Source: Microcaldota archaeon
Lineage (GTDB): Archaea; Micrarchaeota; Micrarchaeia; Micrarchaeales; Micrarchaeaceae
Direction of reading: 5' to 3'
DNA length: 6,262 nt
Assembly: GCA_021793035.1 (NCBI GenBank)
Contig: JAJYTM010000036.1
Span: forward strand, 1 to 6,262
Of the stretch, positions 5,470-6,262 are shown in pieces. Position 1 is the first letter of the stretch. Each line of letters begins with the position of its first letter. Both the position numbers and the translations under genes were made by a program. The notes under the pieces were generated by a model. It ran no database searches and was not told where the DNA came from. It saw only the letters and a list, made by a program, of their open reading frames with translations.

Positions 5470-6262
5470 ATGCAGCATTGGCAGCGCAAGCCGTGCAGCT
5501 TGCAGCCTTCATCGTCGCGGTTGCTATAGTGTTGTGGCAGTCCTACGTAGATAGAAAGGGCAAAGAAGAGTTCAACATATACTTGCTTGGCCTTGCGTAT
5601 ACCTTTGTTATTGCATCCGTATTCTCGCTCTTCTTCAGCCATGCGTACAGCATACTGATCATTTTCGGAATATCGCTCGTATCCTGCTCTTCTGTATACC
5701 AGTATCTGAGGCACAGGGCCATATTCTCCATATCGATGCTGTACTTGCTCGCAGCGATTTCATACTTCTATGCAGCTGCTTCTGTCCCAGGCATCATAGT
5801 GGTCGCGCAGTCCATATCAATCGGCCTCATAGCGGCTTTCATAGCAAAGAGCCACACGCCCAGGACTGTAAAGCCTGCAAGGAGCAACAAGCGCGTAGAG
5901 ATAAGGCGCGATGTGTTTGAAATGGTAATCGGTGTCGTGCTGCTACTCATAATAGCGCTGGTGCAATACTACAGCGCAATATATATAGTGGTGCTGCTAT
6001 CGCTGCTCGGGTACTCAATCAGCGGCTTGGTCTCGCATAAAAGCAGCATGTACGCGTTTCTGAACAGCTTGGAGAGAACAGGCGCCTTCTTCGGCGAAGG
6101 CGCAATATACCTGGCTGTCGGCACCCTGCTCATGGTGAGCTTCATACATGCACGCCCGCTCCTACTGACTGGCATAATGGCGCTTTTCTTCTCCGATTCG
6201 CTCGCTACAATAGTCGGCGTCACATACGGGAAGCACAAGCTTGCGTATAATCACGGCAAGAG
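5466..6262 (+). CDS. Dolichol/polyprenol kinase-like membrane protein (partial, C-terminus outside window)
   Basis: An open frame of 265 codons plus two bases runs from the ATG at 5466 to the right edge without a stop. It is very hydrophobic, with about nine predicted membrane segments (roughly 8-27, 37-58, 61-80, 85-103, 106-126, 150-167, 168-188, 212-228, 230-250). From residue 145 it fits the CTP-dependent dolichol kinase / phytol kinase / CTP-transferase superfamily (COG0170-like): VEIRRDVFEM at 144-153; LERTGAFFGEGAIYL at 202-216; then SDSLATIVGVTYGKHKL at 243-259 with Asp244, the expected GD-type CTP/metal motif, and NHGK at 262-265, where the family has a KS. It would phosphorylate a polyprenol at the membrane. 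Residues 1-140 are an extra five-helix part beyond the usual core. ATGA overlap with asnS suggests translational coupling; no strong Shine-Dalgarno motif is seen. Phytol kinase or CDP-lipid synthase activity cannot be excluded. Confidence 0.75.
   Translation, partial: MNAALAAQAVQLAAFIVAVAIVLWQSYVDRKGKEEFNIYLLGLAYTFVIASVFSLFFSHAYSILIIFGISLVSCSSVYQYLRHRAIFSISMLYLLAAISYFYAAASVPGIIVVAQSISIGLIAAFIAKSHTPRTVKPARSNKRVEIRRDVFEMVIGVVLLLIIALVQYYSAIYIVVLLSLLGYSISGLVSHKSSMYAFLNSLERTGAFFGEGAIYLAVGTLLMVSFIHARPLLLTGIMALFFSDSLATIVGVTYGKHKLAYNHGK
6082..6103 (+). repeat. Perfect 8-base inverted repeat inside the kinase-like gene
   Basis: GCGCCTTC (6082-6089) and GAAGGCGC (6096-6103) are exact reverse complements around the 6-base loop TTCGGC. 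The stretch codes for GAFFGEGA in the kinase-like protein, so it is probably a by-product of coding a small-residue motif, although the stem would be stable in RNA. Confidence 0.4.

Overview
The window looks archaeal. It carries a clamp-loader large subunit (RFC-L), an archaeal-type asparaginyl-tRNA synthetase, a DUF2070 membrane protein (a family I know only from archaea) and a polyprenol-type cis-prenyltransferase with the archaeal 'PDGNRRWA' version of its first motif. TATA-like boxes lie upstream of genes, and Ile is mostly ATA with frequent AGG for Arg. The order of genes and the divergence of several proteins would suit a DPANN archaeon such as a Micrarchaeota/ARMAN relative or a Thermoplasmata-like lineage, but that placement is a guess; the domain assignment is firm.

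Layout. The left part is on the minus strand: a parvulin-type peptidyl-prolyl isomerase cut by the window edge (1-74) lies directly downstream of rfcL (111-1346), with a 36-base gap holding two overlapping inverted repeats. A 148-base divergent promoter region (1347-1494) separates this pair from a plus-strand run that fills the rest: cis-prenyltransferase (1495-2202), DUF2070 membrane protein (2251-4086), asparaginyl-tRNA synthetase (4165-5469) and, overlapping its stop codon by 4 bases, a dolichol-kinase-like membrane protein that runs off the right edge (5466-6262). Coding density is high; no stretch over 300 bases lacks a gene. I saw no tRNA, rRNA, CRISPR array, insertion sequence or prophage sign.

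How the genes work together. The cis-prenyltransferase makes a long polyprenyl diphosphate, and a CTP-dependent polyprenol/dolichol kinase would make or regenerate the monophosphate carrier used for protein glycosylation and surface polymers. Finding both within 4 kb on one strand suggests a lipid-carrier neighbourhood. The uncharacterised DUF2070 protein between them has six N-terminal membrane helices, a large soluble domain with His/Asp motifs that resemble metal sites, and one C-terminal helix; it is the main candidate here for an undescribed enzyme. The tRNA synthetase and RFC-L are housekeeping genes. I do not see a defence system, mobile element or other clearly novel multi-gene system.
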